Assembly: GCA_950106755.1 (NCBI GenBank)
Contig: OX467083.1
Coordinates: forward strand, 35,397,029-35,461,028
Source: Climacium dendroides
Taxonomy: Eukaryota > Streptophyta > Bryopsida > Hypnales > Climaciaceae
Length of the DNA stretch: 64,000 nucleotides
Direction of reading: 5' to 3'
Shown: piece after piece, positions 25,977 to 38,179 of the stretch
Layout: the number at the start of each line of letters is the position of its first letter
How positions within the stretch are numbered: the first letter of the stretch is position 1
Translations under genes and position numbers: made by a program
Notes under the pieces: generated by a model
Told to the model about the DNA's origin: nothing
The model's database searches: none
Seen by the model: only the letters and a program-made list of their open reading frames with translations

Positions 25977-28262
25977 CACTAAAAACTATATTTAGTGTTG
26001 GATTGCATTTAGTGTATTTATCAGCCTACCCCATCCAACACTAAATCTGAACTTTGGAGTAATTAGTGTAGTGTTAGACTTGAATGCGCTGCCTTTGCCT
26101 TCTCTTCCCTTTTGCCTTCCCCTTCCTTGGTCTTTCCTTGCGATCGGACTTTGTTTGCCTCTCTTGCCTGTTGCATCGTCCCCTTCCACGCGATCCTCAT
26201 TCCCAACTTGGTCTCTCTTCCCTTCCGCCCGTTCCTGCCGCTCCGGCGTTGTTTGAATCTCCCGCCGCTTCCTGTGCCCGATTTGGAGATTGGACTGTGC
26301 CCACGCCTCCCGATCTGCACGACTGCAGCTCGATTTTGCAGGTTCAGTAGCTCGATTTTGACCCGTTGTTGATTTTTTTTTCTCAATTTTTTTACTCTCG
26401 CTTAGCAATGCAGGAATTCTGTCACGACTGCCCTCCCAGAAAATTCCACACCTTGACGCTTGCAATAGGTTTCCACCATTGCTGTTCATAAGCGCATCAT
26501 CACCTAGATGGTTCAAGATGAAATCACACATGGCATCTGCGGGCTCTACATCTGCACAATTACTGCGTTTCCAGAGCATTTTCATGCTCAAAGGAGTGCC
26601 AACCTTGTCTGGGCTTCTTGTTGGTGGGCTCAACGTCAACAATTTTGCAATGAAGAAGAAGCAAATATAACATCTCCACCAATTTCATGCACTAGGAACT
26701 GGATGGGAGGGTGAAAAAAACTCCACCCAAAGGCAAGTCCAGGTCGGGGTGTCAAGTGATCTCAATGGGTACTTTGGATCTACCCTAAGCTCCTAAATGC
26801 ATTTGACCAATTTAGAAAAGCTGGAGTCAAATTCTCATCCAAATTGCTCATTGAATTAGCTATGTCGATCTTGATGGATCCTACCTCTCCATATACAGTC
26901 CAATCTCATGATCCCAAGGACAATGTCCTATTCACGTCAAAGTTGACCCCAAGTTGGGTTCAACAATTTATGCATGTGTACAACATTGTGTTGTTGTCAC
27001 AACGTGGACGTTTGACTTGTAGTCCCGAGAAGGAACTACAAATCGAAATGACAATAACTTACCATCTAGGTGTGTTGCATGGGGGGTTCCAAACCAATGT
27101 TTTTGATGAAAATCTGATGGAAAACATTGACGAAACTCATATTGTTGTGAATTTAGACAATGGTCCGAGCAATGGTCGAACGTTGGGATTTAGGGGGGAC
27201 AACAGTGTCAAGTACACCAAAGTGGTTTCCACTGAAGATTCTATGACCATGGTCATTAGAATCTCTGGAAGGCGTCGATCTATGATTGAAGCGCCCATGC
27301 TCATTTTTACCAATTTCAACAGTAATTACCCTATTCGGGGCCTGAAAGACAATATTCCAGGGGTATGCTACAAAACCAGACCTAAAGGCTGGATGGACCA
27401 AGCCCTTTTTGCTGAATTCTTCGTTGAATCCTGAGCCTTCTAAGCCGATGTTCATGGTCGTACAAAAGTCATTTGGATTGACAATTGTGTCGGCCATAAT
27501 ATGACCCCAAGCTTAACAGTTGTTTTGGAAGCAAAATAGGCCAGTCTTAGGTATTTACCACCTTATTCGACACATTTGTGTCAACCAACATACACATTTA
27601 TCATCTCCAAGGTTAAGGACGTTTAGACCAAGCAATGAAAAGCGAAGAAGGTTGAGCTCATGAGAAGCAATGATTGGCAAAATACTCCTTGAGTTGATGG
27701 GCAATGGTCAGGAAAACTCACAAACCCGGAAAAAACATTTTTCTTACACCTGGCTGTAGATAGTGTTGAAGATGTGAGTAAAGAGGTAGATTGTGATAAT
27801 ATGTCATATGCTAGGAAAGCTATGATTAGATCAGGTATGGCTTTGAGTGTTGATGGCACTTGGAGTGTTAATCAACTCTTTCCACATCTGCAGGAAATTA
27901 TAGCCAAGTATGAACCATACTTCCAAAGCCAACAAGTTCCAACCCAAGTATGAAATCTGTTTTTTATTTATTATATCTAATTATGAATTTCTTTTTTCTT
28001 ATTTGATGTTCAAAGACTTCCTTCATTACAAATATTTTCATATTTTCATCTTTGTTTTCCTTGTCTTCAATCTTTTCCTTTGGAAATTTATTTTTTTAAT
28101 ATGTTCTAACACTAAACGTAAACATTTTTGGATTTCAGATTTACCATAGAATATATTTAGTGTTAGAAATTACATTTAATGTTACTTACTTTAGTAGACT
28201 TAATGATATTTAGTGTCATGGTTTGTAGATAGTATTGCTAACACTAAATATAGTTTTTAGTG
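25977..28262 (+). mobile_element. TA-flanked DDE DNA transposon
   Basis: Complete element of 2286 bases. Both ends carry the same inverted repeat of about 23 bases, starting CACTAAAAACTATATTTAG, and TA dinucleotides flank it at 25975-25976 and 28263-28264, as for Tc1/mariner-pogo type elements. Further TTTAGTGT motifs lie just inside both ends (for example 26008-26015 and 28208-28215). It encodes a decayed DDE transposase, so it could move only in trans. Confidence 0.9.
26740..27953 (+). pseudogene. DDE transposase of the TA-flanked element, dead
   Basis: The longest open part (26844-27434) contains QRGRLTCSPEKEL, NIDETHIVVNLDNG, SVKYTKVVS and the GPKGWMDQALF-like RPKGWMDQALF. After a frame change it continues with VIWIDNCVGHN, LRYLPPYSTHLCQP, KLTNPEKTFFL and SYARKAMIRSG, and ends near 27953. 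These are the ordered landmarks of a DDE-superfamily transposase. Defects are a frameshift near 27430, an in-frame stop after VVLEAK (about 27538), another after KVKDV (about 27625), and Tyr at the third catalytic Asp site (CQPTYTF). The N-terminal DNA-binding part is not readable. The GC-rich 26080-26350 block before it has no recognised function. Confidence 0.8.
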
Positions 28263-28264
28263 TA

Positions 28265-29805
28265 CTTCTAAATGAAGGGCTTCTCATGCTCTCTAGAGAT
28301 ATTTTTCTTACATGCAAACAGACTTTTTCTCCACAACCTAGGTACCATTTAAGCTCGAGATCACAGGTTCCTCCCTTTTCTTCCACCATCTTCTCCTGAC
28401 TACTCCTCTCACCCTCCATCATGCGACACTTGAATTCCCTTTCTGCACTGAAATAATAAATGAAAGTAGAACAAAAAGTTTTCCTCATGCAATTTGATCA
28501 CTACCAATTTCAGCTCAATTGCAAGGTTACAAACATCTTCCATAGAGCATGGAACGAATATCATAGTAACTAAAATAAAGTTTGATCTGGTCAGTCAAAG
28601 AAAGAAAGACAGTGAGAATAACCCAAGTTGTATCACATCTTGACATGGAGTCCGTACAAAACAACTATGGACTCTCTAGTTGCACAAAACAACCTACAAA
28701 AAAGTTTTCAAGCGACACGTCTCATCAAATAGCAAGTTCAACTCAATGTCTCTAAATCCAATTCAGTCTGAGCTCATATCAACACCATGATCCTTGAAGA
28801 AGGCCTTTGCTTCCACGATTTCCTACACTCATCACATCTCTGTTATCAAACAGGAACCTTGCAAACTAGGTTATTCCAATGTAACCTGATAGATCCACTA
28901 TGAAAACGAAGCCAAAATAACAATAACCAGAAGAAAAGACAGGAGGGGGGAGGGATCTTTCTTTGGGAAAAAAATTAACGAAACAGTTCCGCACATGGTG
29001 GGATGATTGAAATTAACACCACTACATGTCAAAAGTGAGGAGCATAATGTCACCTTTTCTAGTAAGTCGGCTTCTTCAGGGCAAACCCGAAATACCACCA
29101 TCCCATAACCCAGCGTGCCAAGTTCATAACATCCTAAACACGCAATCTTGTACATTGGAAACTACACAAAATCACAAAACATCCAATTTCAATGGCAGAC
29201 ATTGCACAATTAGCTCATCCCGAACATGTTCAACTGAGTTCGCTACATCCAATCCTCAACAGGATTGTGGAAATTTTAGTATCCAATGTGGTCTAGTGAA
29301 GACAATTAAGAAGAAATATCTTGTTCAAACTCTTACAGCAGGAGATTCCCTCTTGCACATGGCACAGTCACACCAAGTGCATCCAACGGGAAAGAATGGG
29401 GGTTGACATGAAGCGTACGTAGGGAACCATGAGTTGCAAGGAAGCAAGGAGATCTTTGGTGAGGAGAAGAGAAATCCAAAGCACCATGAAGATCTACCGA
29501 TCTTCCACACCTGCTTCATGGCGACGAAGAATTCGAACAAGGTCTCATGCGAAGATCACACTGCAAACATAATTCGGTCAAAAACACATTGCGATAAGTT
29601 CCAAAGTACTAAAATTTAGGGTTTCATGGCTTAAACCGGCAGATGAAAACTGAAACATCTCGCAACAGTCAACACGGCAAAGGATAAAACATCACACCTA
29701 CTTCATAATTGGGATGAAATGTAAGCAAACACATCTACCTCAAAAATAACTTTGTCATCCACGAATCAACACTAGTTGTCAAAATCTTGGAAAACCAAGA
29801 ATATG
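28265..29805. other. Gene-free stretch
   Basis: Short ORFs only, none with a recognisable domain. Confidence 0.3.
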
Positions 29806-29809
29806 ACCT

Positions 29810-30295
29810 CACCAACGCAGGCCCAATGTGCCATTGCCACAACCAAAACATAAGTAAAAGTAATTTTCTATAATTTAAGATCCAAAAATAACTAAAAAAT
29901 CCATAACTTTCTCACCGTACATCTAAATGTCACGAAACCAAACTTGTGCACTCGTCCTTGCCAAGGGCTTTCCAACAATAGTAAGCATGCTACCAAGGGA
30001 TGCATGGTCTAGGAGATCTCACCGTAACAAACAAAACTAAACTAACAGCCTAACTTAAGGAAATCGGATGGATAGATAACCTTAAGTTAGATTGTTTTGT
30101 TTTTGTTTTTGTTTGTTTATTAAGGTGAGATCTCCTAGACCGTGTGTCTCCCCATTGGGTTATTGGTACAGTCGGAAAGCCCCTGGTGAGGACAAGTGCA
30201 CAAGTTTGTTTTGTGGCATTTGGACTTATGGTGTGAAAGTTATTGAATTTCATATTTTTTATCAACATAAGGTACACTAGTTTTGTTGAAAGATA
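29810..30295. repeat. Family 2 foldback
   Basis: A minus-oriented unit (29810-30058) and a plus-oriented unit (30077-30295) face each other around about 30067. The arms share CCTTAAGTTAG, GAGATCTC, CTAGACC, GAAAGCCC and GTGCACAAG/TTTGT blocks. Together they could form a long hairpin. Confidence 0.7.
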
Positions 30296-30299
30296 AATA

Positions 30300-31170
30300 A
30301 TTTCATACCTTATATCTTAAATTAGGCTATTTTTTTGGTTTATTTTTTGTTACAGTGAGATCTCCAAAATTGTGCATCCTTTGGCCACATTCTTGGTACC
30401 ATAATAAAGCCCTTGCACTCCTTCATGAATTAGAAAGTTATTTTTGAATTAAAAATTTAGAATTTTTTATTTATTTTTAATTTGACTGTGGCAATAGCAC
30501 AAGGCACACTAGTCCATCTATACCTTAAATTAGGTTGTTTGTTTTGTTTGTTTGATACACTGAGATGTAAAAAATCATAAGGTGTCCAACGGTGTTCTTG
30601 GTATCGTTGAAAAGATCTTTTGGAAGGAGGAATGTACGGACTTTGTTTTGTGGCATTTGAACCTACGGTGTGGAAGTTATTGAATTTCATCCATACCTTG
30701 AATTAGGTTGTTTGTTTTGTTTGATACACTAAGATTTAACAAACTATGAGGCATCGGGGGGCACTCTTGGTACCACTCAAAAGTTTTTGGAAAGGAGGAG
30801 TGCATGGACTTTGTTTTGTGGCCTTTGGACATATGATGTGGAAGTTATTGAATTTCAAAGTTTTTATGAATTTGGAAATAGAAATAAATTATCTTTTATT
30901 TTGAAAAAAACATAAATTTACCTGGCATGCCAAACGCTACAAAATAAAGCCCTTGCACTCCTATGTGCATAGAACTTTCTATTCTTACCAACAACACAAC
31001 CTCTCACACTAAGATGTGAAAGTTATTAAATTTTATAGTTTTAATGAATTAAAAAATTAAAAAATATTTTTATTTTTATTTTTTAATTTGGTTGTGGCAA
31101 CAGCTCAGGGCACACTATCTATCTATACCTTAAATTAGGTTGTTTGGAATCATTGCAAGAAAGACTATTA
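30300..31170 (+). repeat. Family 2 tandem-like units
   Basis: Successive diverged units with TACCTTAAATTAGGTTGTTTG, GAGATCT or GAGATGT, CTTGGTACCA, TTTTGTGGCATTTG and GAAGTTATTGAATTTCA landmarks. No coding potential. Confidence 0.65.
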
Positions 31171-31174
31171 AAAA

Positions 31175-31790
31175 AGCGTAGCGTTTTCCACAATATTCAT
31201 TTTTGCTTTTGGAAATACTTTAAAATTAGAAAATCATTTTTTAAAATGTGAAAAATATGTTTAACGTATACACCTTTAAGAAGAAGGTACCCTAGGAAGA
31301 AAAAGCATAGAAAATTTTCTAAAGAGGAGAACTAGAAAAGTGCAAAATCTCAATAAAATGGATATTTGCACTGAAATTTCACATTTTAATTTGTAAAAAA
31401 TAGAAAAAGAAATTTAAAAAATCCTAAAATTTTCCATTTGAAAATAATTCATAGTGATGAGATTTCACCAAAATATCGATCTTAGAACCATCTTCATTGT
31501 TCAGAAATTACGTGCAATGGGAGTGCTGTTTGTACTCATGAGGAAGACACAAAATAATATATTTTAGATTTTTTTTGTTAGGAATATGCTTTTCTACTAT
31601 GCAAATAGACCATAAAAATTTCAGTTCTAGATCATTAAATTTGGGGACTCCTAACATAGTAAAAAGCCCTGAACTTTACATTGTAACAAATTAACAAATT
31701 TTAACATTGTAACAATTTTCCATTTGAAAACATGATTTTTAAATATAAAATACTTTTTTTTAATTTCTAAAAAATAAGGGATCTGATTAC
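31175..31790. other. Gene-free stretch
   Basis: AT-rich, nothing recognised. Confidence 0.3.
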
Positions 31791-31794
31791 CATC

Positions 31795-32143
31795 CATTAG
31801 AGAAAATTTCAGGTCTCTGGAGGGCTGATCCACAGCCCTCCAAGGTATCATGAAATTTGCTTTTTTTTTACTGAAAAGATTGTTTTTCCCCTATTCCCGC
31901 CCACTTGAAACTATAGTTACAGTGGCGCAAAAACCGAGTTTTACAAGTTTAATTTTTTTGTTAAAATCTTTAAAATATTATTTAAAAAAAATAAAAAAAC
32001 CGCAAAATCTGACTGTTTTGGGGAGCAGTCAGCTTAGTTGACTGCTCATTGCGTCACTTTTCTGGAGCGATAGACCAAGCTTTGAAATAGCTTGGTTTGT
32101 CACTTCGGAGCAGCCCTCCGGAGGGCTGAAATTTCCTCTAATG
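31795..32143. mobile_element. Hairpin-rich MITE, 349 bp
   Basis: Ends CATTAGAG(A/G)AAATTTCAG and complement, extending through CTGGAGGGCTG. Three perfect hairpins lie inside the right half: GAGCAGTCA/TGACTGCTC (about 32022-32047), CCAAGCT/AGCTTGG (about 32073-32094) and CAGCCCTC/GAGGGCTG (about 32111-32128). No coding capacity. Confidence 0.75.
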
Positions 32144-32269
32144 CAAGTTAGGTATCTCCAATAAAATTTTTATGTTCATTGGACTTTTGCTTCAAAAGTT
32201 ATAGAGGATGACAAGAGAGTCACTTGCTCTGTGCCTAGTAAATGGGATTGGTCTTTCTTGCAATGTCCC

Positions 32270-32720
32270 TTTGTTTTGTTTGTATTGTTTGATACATTGA
32301 GATGTAAGAAATCATGTGGCATCATGTGGTGTTTTTGGTACTGCTAGAAAGCTACTAGTGAGGAGAAGTGCACAAACTTTGTTTCATGGTGTTTAAACCT
32401 ATGACATAAAAGTTATAGAATTTCAAAGTTTAAATGAATTGGAAAATTGAATTAAATTATCTTTTATTTTGAAAAAAAATATAACTTTTACATCACATAT
32501 CCAAATACCATGAAACAAAGCCTCTGCACTCTTTTATGCAAAGAGCTTTCTATTCATGCCAATTTAGTGGCATTTGGACCTACATTGTGAAAGTTATGGA
32601 TTTTCTTAAATTTAAAAATAAAATAAAATAATCTTTTAATTTGAAAAAACCATAACTTTCACATTGCATGTCCAAATGCCACAAAGTAAAGCCTTTGCAC
32701 TCCTTTGTGCATAGAGCTTT
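32270..32720 (+). repeat. Family 2 units
   Basis: Same landmarks as 30300-31170 (GAGATGTAAGAAATCAT, GAAAGCTACTAGTGAGGAG, AAAGTTATAGAATTTCAAAG), in diverged form and partly inverted towards the right end. Confidence 0.6.
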
Positions 32721-32984
32721 CAACATCATATTCATTAAAATGGGAGTTCTGGACCCTTCCAAAATAATATTGTTCATTTCTAGGCCAAGAAATTGAAGTT
32801 GAGCCAAAGTAATTTTAAGTTCAGTTGAAGGAATTTTAAGTGGAAGGTAGTTGGGTGTAGGGATATAAGGTACAATTTCCATTAAAATGGGAATTGGGGC
32901 CACTTATGACGCCTCATTCAAACTACAGTTCATTATTATTTCAATGGTTTTTATATATAAATTCATACTATGTTTAGTGTTGGA

Positions 32985-33198
32985 CACCAAGTCATGAGCT
33001 GAACGGTTGGTTGTAAGAGGCTAATCATCTCATTTAGGTGGTCCGGGTTCAATTCCCATTGACTTCGTATGAGTAGCGATGAGATGTACATGACTTGGTG
33101 CTGCTTAGTAAGCTATACAGGCAGGAAAGTGGTAACAACCAACTAGCCCTATCTCTAGAACTGTGACATGTACTTAATGCATTAACAAAATAAAAAGT
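32985..33198 (+). mobile_element. tRNA-derived SINE-like element
   Basis: A box-A-like TGAGCTGAACGGTTGG (32995-33010) and a box-B GGGTTCAATTCCC (33045-33057) are spaced about 50 bases apart, as in a polymerase III internal promoter. The cloverleaf is not preserved. The body runs on for ~140 bases and ends in an A-rich AACAAAATAAAAAG tail. This fits a plant SINE with a tRNA-like head. A mere tRNA relic is the alternative. Confidence 0.55.
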
Positions 33199-33596
33199 GG
33201 TCTTACCCACTACTATTTTTTTCTACTCTTATTTTATTTTCAAAAGAAATTTTTAAAGTACATACATTATGAAAATGATGTGAATATAGATAGAAATGAA
33301 TATAGATAGAAATAAATGTAATTGCAAATATATTGAATACTTTGTATGAATGCACTTGCTTCACAAAGTACTTCATACAATATAAAATAAAAGTTTCAAT
33401 ACACATTAATGAAACCAAATCATTCATAAAATTTGAAACTATACTATCTAGTATCTACTCTATAAAAATCATATAAAATCATATAAGCTCATATGTAGTT
33501 ATACAAAGGCAAAACTACGAAATAGAACATCAAATACAAACTATCATTCGTAGGTTAAAATACTACAAAGTATCTCCAAAGTACCCCGTACATGCT

Positions 33597-36500
33597 CAAT
33601 CAGAGGGGCTTGAAGCCAACCTCTCTTTGATAATATCAATCTGAGTCAATGGAATTTTGAAGATTGGATCCACTTTGTCCTTCTTCACCCGAGGCTTCCA
33701 TGCCTTGAGTAGACCTTTTGTGTCTTCCCAGACTAGATCCTCCGTCGCATTCACTCTCCAACGCAATCCTCTGGCGGAGTTCCATCCAGAATAGGATGTC
33801 TGGACATCTCACTCTTGTGTCGTGGGCTGCAAGTATTGAATGTGTATACAATTGGGATGATTTGGGTTTGTAAAAGGATCAGATAAGGCTATAGCAATCC
33901 ATACAGGTTTTGTATCCTTCGATCTAAGGGCGACGAGATACCCCTTATAAACATCATGCACCACTCGGAAAGACGGCAATGGACAATTGCGAAGTTGCCC
34001 CGTAAAGGCATCATCCTCGGCAAACTCCTCACGAACTTCACCATCTTCATCCAATTCATTCCACTTTACTATTTCAATTCAAGAAGAAGGCCAGAAGCCA
34101 TCCTTCAAAGCTACAGTTGGTTCGATCAGCTCCTTTAAAGCTGCATTCACAACTCACCAATAGAACACCAAATGCTCAAAACGTCTCCTGTACTCTCCAC
34201 TTCCGTCTTCATAGCATAATGCCTCCCAGTACTTGATGAATCCAAACAACCCCTTATAAATGTCATCCACGCTACGCATTGGAAGGTGGACAACAAGCAG
34301 CGGCTCCCTACGAGGCCATGGCCTACGTCCTTTGGAATCCTCTTGCCACAATTTGATCCTTCCACCTTCCTGTGGGAGCCAATCACTATCTGTACAATAC
34401 AACTTGTACTTCATGATAGGGACACCATCAGAATTCAAATAGAACTTGAATTGTTGTGCCTTCGTAAGGCCAACAAGTGCATCTTCCCCTCCTAAAAGCA
34501 AGCCTTCTATGAAGGCTTTGAAATCAAGTACCTCCTTAATAAGGTGAGGAATTGTAGGAACGGAATCCACATCCATGAAGGACTTCATAAGGGATAGGAT
34601 GGTTGGGAAACACTACTAGGATATAAGTGTTTTATGACTGCAAAAATATGACTGAGGATGACTGGCAACTGCTCGCAGTCATATTTTTGGATCTCAAAAT
34701 GTTGGGAAAAAATATGACTGCAAATGTGACTGCCAGTCATATTTTGCCTTTGTACTTCATGGGTGTATAGTATACATACATGGGGAACGGCAAAATACTT
34801 TTTAGGGAACGTATTATGGGAACACTAGTCATATTTGTCAATCATATTTTTGCATATATGACAACATGCAGTCATATGCTATAGTCACATTTTTGTAAGT
34901 TTACATTTTTTTTGAAGTTTTTTTTCTAGACAGCCCCTTAAAAATTTGGGCAACCTAAAAAAATGTAAATAAATTATTGCTCAAAATTGTAAAATCATAG
35001 CCGTTGTTTTTTGGGGATCTTGAAATCATAGCCGTTATTTTTTAGGGTTTTAAAACCCTAGCCGCCACTTCATATGCTTCATCTTCTTACTTTTCAACTC
35101 TTGTTTCTTCTTCCTCCTTTTGTTTTTTAAAGTTCTAATTGTTGTATTGTTGTGTTTTAGTTGTTGTTATTTAATTATTGAAGTTTTAGTTGTTGTTTCT
35201 TAGTTGTTACTAATCTATTGTTGCTTCTTACATCTTATTTGTTGTTAGTTTGTTGTTGTTTTATAGTTGTTAATTTGTTGTTGCTTTATAGTTGTTGTTA
35301 ATCTTTTATTGCATCTTCAATTGTCTTATTCTTACTTTTTATTGGTTTTTAGTTTTAGTTTTTGTTGCCTCTTGTTATACCTTAGCTTTTACTTCTTACT
35401 ATCTTTTAGTACTAACTTGAACAAAAAAATGACTTACGATAGTCATATGCTTCATCAATCAAAATATGACCCTCGATAGTCATATGCTGCATCAACCAAA
35501 ACATGACTTACAACAGTTATACTTTATATCACTTAAAATATGACTCAAAATATGACTCACTATAGTCATACTCCATATCACTTAAAATATGATTCAAAAT
35601 ATGACTCACCACAATTATATTCCATATTCTTTAGAATATACTCCATATCACTTAAAATGTGACTCGATATATGACTCACTACAATCATACTCTATATCAC
35701 TTAAAATATGATTCAAAATATGACTCACCACAGTTATATTCCATATTCTTTAAAATGTAACTCTCTATAGTTGTATTGCATATCACTCAAAATATAACTT
35801 AACACAATCACATTCCACATCAGCCAAAATATAACTGGGCATAGTCACATGCCACGTAGGGTTTTTTTTTGGCCCGGGTAGCTCATGAGAAAGTCAAGCC
35901 TCCAAGGGTGGTCAACATATACGCCATGTTAGCAAAATATGTCTAAAAATGGTTTATTATACTTCCAAATCCATATGACTGCAAATACGACTCACCAGTC
36001 ATATGATTGAAAGTGAATGACTCAGTCATGACTCATCCTAGTCATATCCTGACCATCTACAGTGATTTTTGCTTGAGTCACATTTTTTTATTTTGTGACT
36101 CACTGCAGTCATATTTTGCAGTCATAAAACATTCATTTTCTTATAGTTAAGTTATCTTTTTTCAATTGCATACTCCATCTCCCAAACAAGGCATCAATGT
36201 CGTCATGAGTGTGACCGACCAACATGAAACTCACATAAACCTCACGAAAGACCTTAGCAACAAGAAGGGACTAAAACGCGAATACAAATCTATTCTTATT
36301 GTCCCCTATAGCATTGTCCATTTGGACGTTCAGAACCAGAGGAAGAGGAGTTCTTGGAATTGCAACTTCTGGAACAGATTGAAGTGATGACTTGCACACA
36401 TCAGCTCTTTGCAATACCGCGCGAAATAAAGGAACATGGCCCGACCCAACAAACAATTCTCGAGAGGAATACTTTGGAAGCAACTCGAGGTCCCACAATA

Positions 36501-38164
36501 ACCTTGCTATCGACCCAACCATATAGTTGGAGTCATAAAGAAAAATATCAAAACCATAATGTGCATAATACACATCACCATGCCCGTGGGCAATCATACC
36601 CGTCACAAAGACTGGTAGCTTCATGAGTCCATCAAGTTGCTTGTTCTTGTGTGAGAAGACAGGAAAAGCCGTTTTAGCATGATCCATTTTGTCATGCATG
36701 ATCGTCAAACACTCATGAAGGTAGGCACTTGACGTGTAGTAATTGGCATAGTACTGGTTCCAATGTGCTCGAGTTGTAGCCAAATGTTTCTCCAGGATTT
36801 GGGTCCACTTCCGTTGTAAGCCAGCAACGATGATCTTCTTCAAAGTTTGCAATCTATCACATTTTGAGCACCGCGCAAAATTATCTTCAGGCTTCTTGGC
36901 ATTGTATTCAGGGAAGTTCAATTCTTGATCTTGCTGATATTAAAAACAGAATCTTTCTTTAATCCAAACATAGCATTCGTTGTGTTGACCTCAGGAATAG
37001 TCTCCTTCCATTTGAAGGTGGCTGGCAGAACCTTGGACACCACCTTTTCTCCTGAAGGAAGAGTATGCGTGCGATGCGACATATGGTCCGCTGACTTCTT
37101 AAGCACACACTTCAACGTCGCAGTGTCCTGCAACGTATGTTTGCGAGGCTTCAGCATGCCCAAGTTACCGTGACACTGAGCTTGTTCACCTTTGGCAGCG
37201 AACCTTTGGAAACGATGGAAGGTGGTCTCCGAGACACCTACAATATGCCATCATGCCGCCAAACAAATATCAATTCCTTTCATAGTGACCACCTTCTTGC
37301 CTTATAAGTTACAATGGACCTGCCTATGTACATCCAACTTCATGTGGTATCAAAATTTGAAAGTGGAGTTCTGGTATATACGTTCTTGAAATGCCTGAAT
37401 CTTTTCCTTTGAAAAAGGTTGAACACAGTTCTTTGAGCAACACGTTTTGCTTGAAATAAAATTGATTGACCCTTGGGAGAGCAATGTCTGCGCCTTCACA
37501 CAAGTCTAGGCAGGAGGATTTCTTACAGAGTTTGTATACGATCTAGTTCCCGAAGAGGATGGCTGCAAGAGGCTTGCTTGCCGACGGTTATAGTTGTCGC
37601 GAAGATCGTGATCGTGTAGGCTTGCCCCATTCAAGTATACATGTTTAATGGGCCACACTCTTAGAGAGTACCTCCAATCATCAGGAACGTCTTCAGCAAC
37701 CAAGCACTTTGAGATATGGATGGCAACAAGAATATCTCCCAACGGACCATGAGAACCAATGACGAGGTCGGAATTAACGATGTGACAAATTTCCTCAGCT
37801 ATTGCTACACCAGCCGCATTGTGCAAGGTGACCACCTTCGTAATCCAGAGACGTCGTGGGATGCCTTCACAGTCAGAAATATGAAGAACATCTTCAGGCA
37901 CACTGTCAATCTCTCTTTCATCGAAAGAATACTTTGTTAACGCTTGCCTTGCTGCCTCTATAATGTCTAAGCATGGACCACATAAATATCAGTGACGATA
38001 CAACTGTATGTACTCAATCCATCGTAAAAATAAACACTGACTCCTTTATGTGACTCAACTCGAGTTGAGTTGAATATCCCAACATTAAGATAGAAAGCAG
38101 TCTCTACTGACATAGCATGTGGAAATGAATGTTCATAAATACCAATCATAAATTCAAAAAACAT
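33597..38164 (-). pseudogene. DUF7869-type transposase gene, decayed
   Basis: Minus-strand reading, N to C. 38164-37970: MSVETAFYLNVGIF and GVSVYFYDGL. 37930-37510: VVTLHNAAGVAIAEEICHI and VWPIKHVYLNG. 37380-36920: KVVTMKGIDIC, HRTHTLPSGEKVVSKVLPAT. 36915-36270: ARCSKCDRLQTLKK, IMHDKMDHAKTAFP, VTGMIAHGHGDVYYAHYGFD, then VQMDNAIGDNKNRFVFAF. 36270-36170: LVGHTHDDIDALFGRW. 34588-34154 and 34054-33597 are the C-terminal part. The MDN...DNKNR and GHTHDDID blocks are the hallmark of DUF7869, found in transposon-like proteins. Stops (three around 37240-37345, one replacing Trp in FAFWSLL at about 36267), frameshifts near 36925 and 37970, and an insertion at 34609-36150 kill it. It would have acted as a nuclear DNA transposase. 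Element ends were not identified. Confidence 0.75.
34609..36150. mobile_element. Non-autonomous inverted-repeat insertion
   Basis: About 1.5 kb inserted between adjacent codons of the DUF7869-type gene (after SMQLKK, before TILSLMKSF). The left end reads CACTACTAGGATATAAG, like plant CACTA element termini, followed by TGTTTTATGACTGC. The right end carries the inverse GCAGTCATAAAACA and CTTATAG. The interior is full of ATGACTCA/TGAGTCAT and CATATGACT motifs in direct and inverted order (35420-35830), and has no coding capacity. Confidence 0.65.
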
Positions 38165-38179
38165 TTCAAACTATTCAGC

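Noticed and set aside
26071..26390. GC-rich ORFs in several frames at the start of the TA-flanked transposon
   Set aside because: Low-complexity Pro/Leu or Arg/Gly readings on both strands; base composition explains the open frames.
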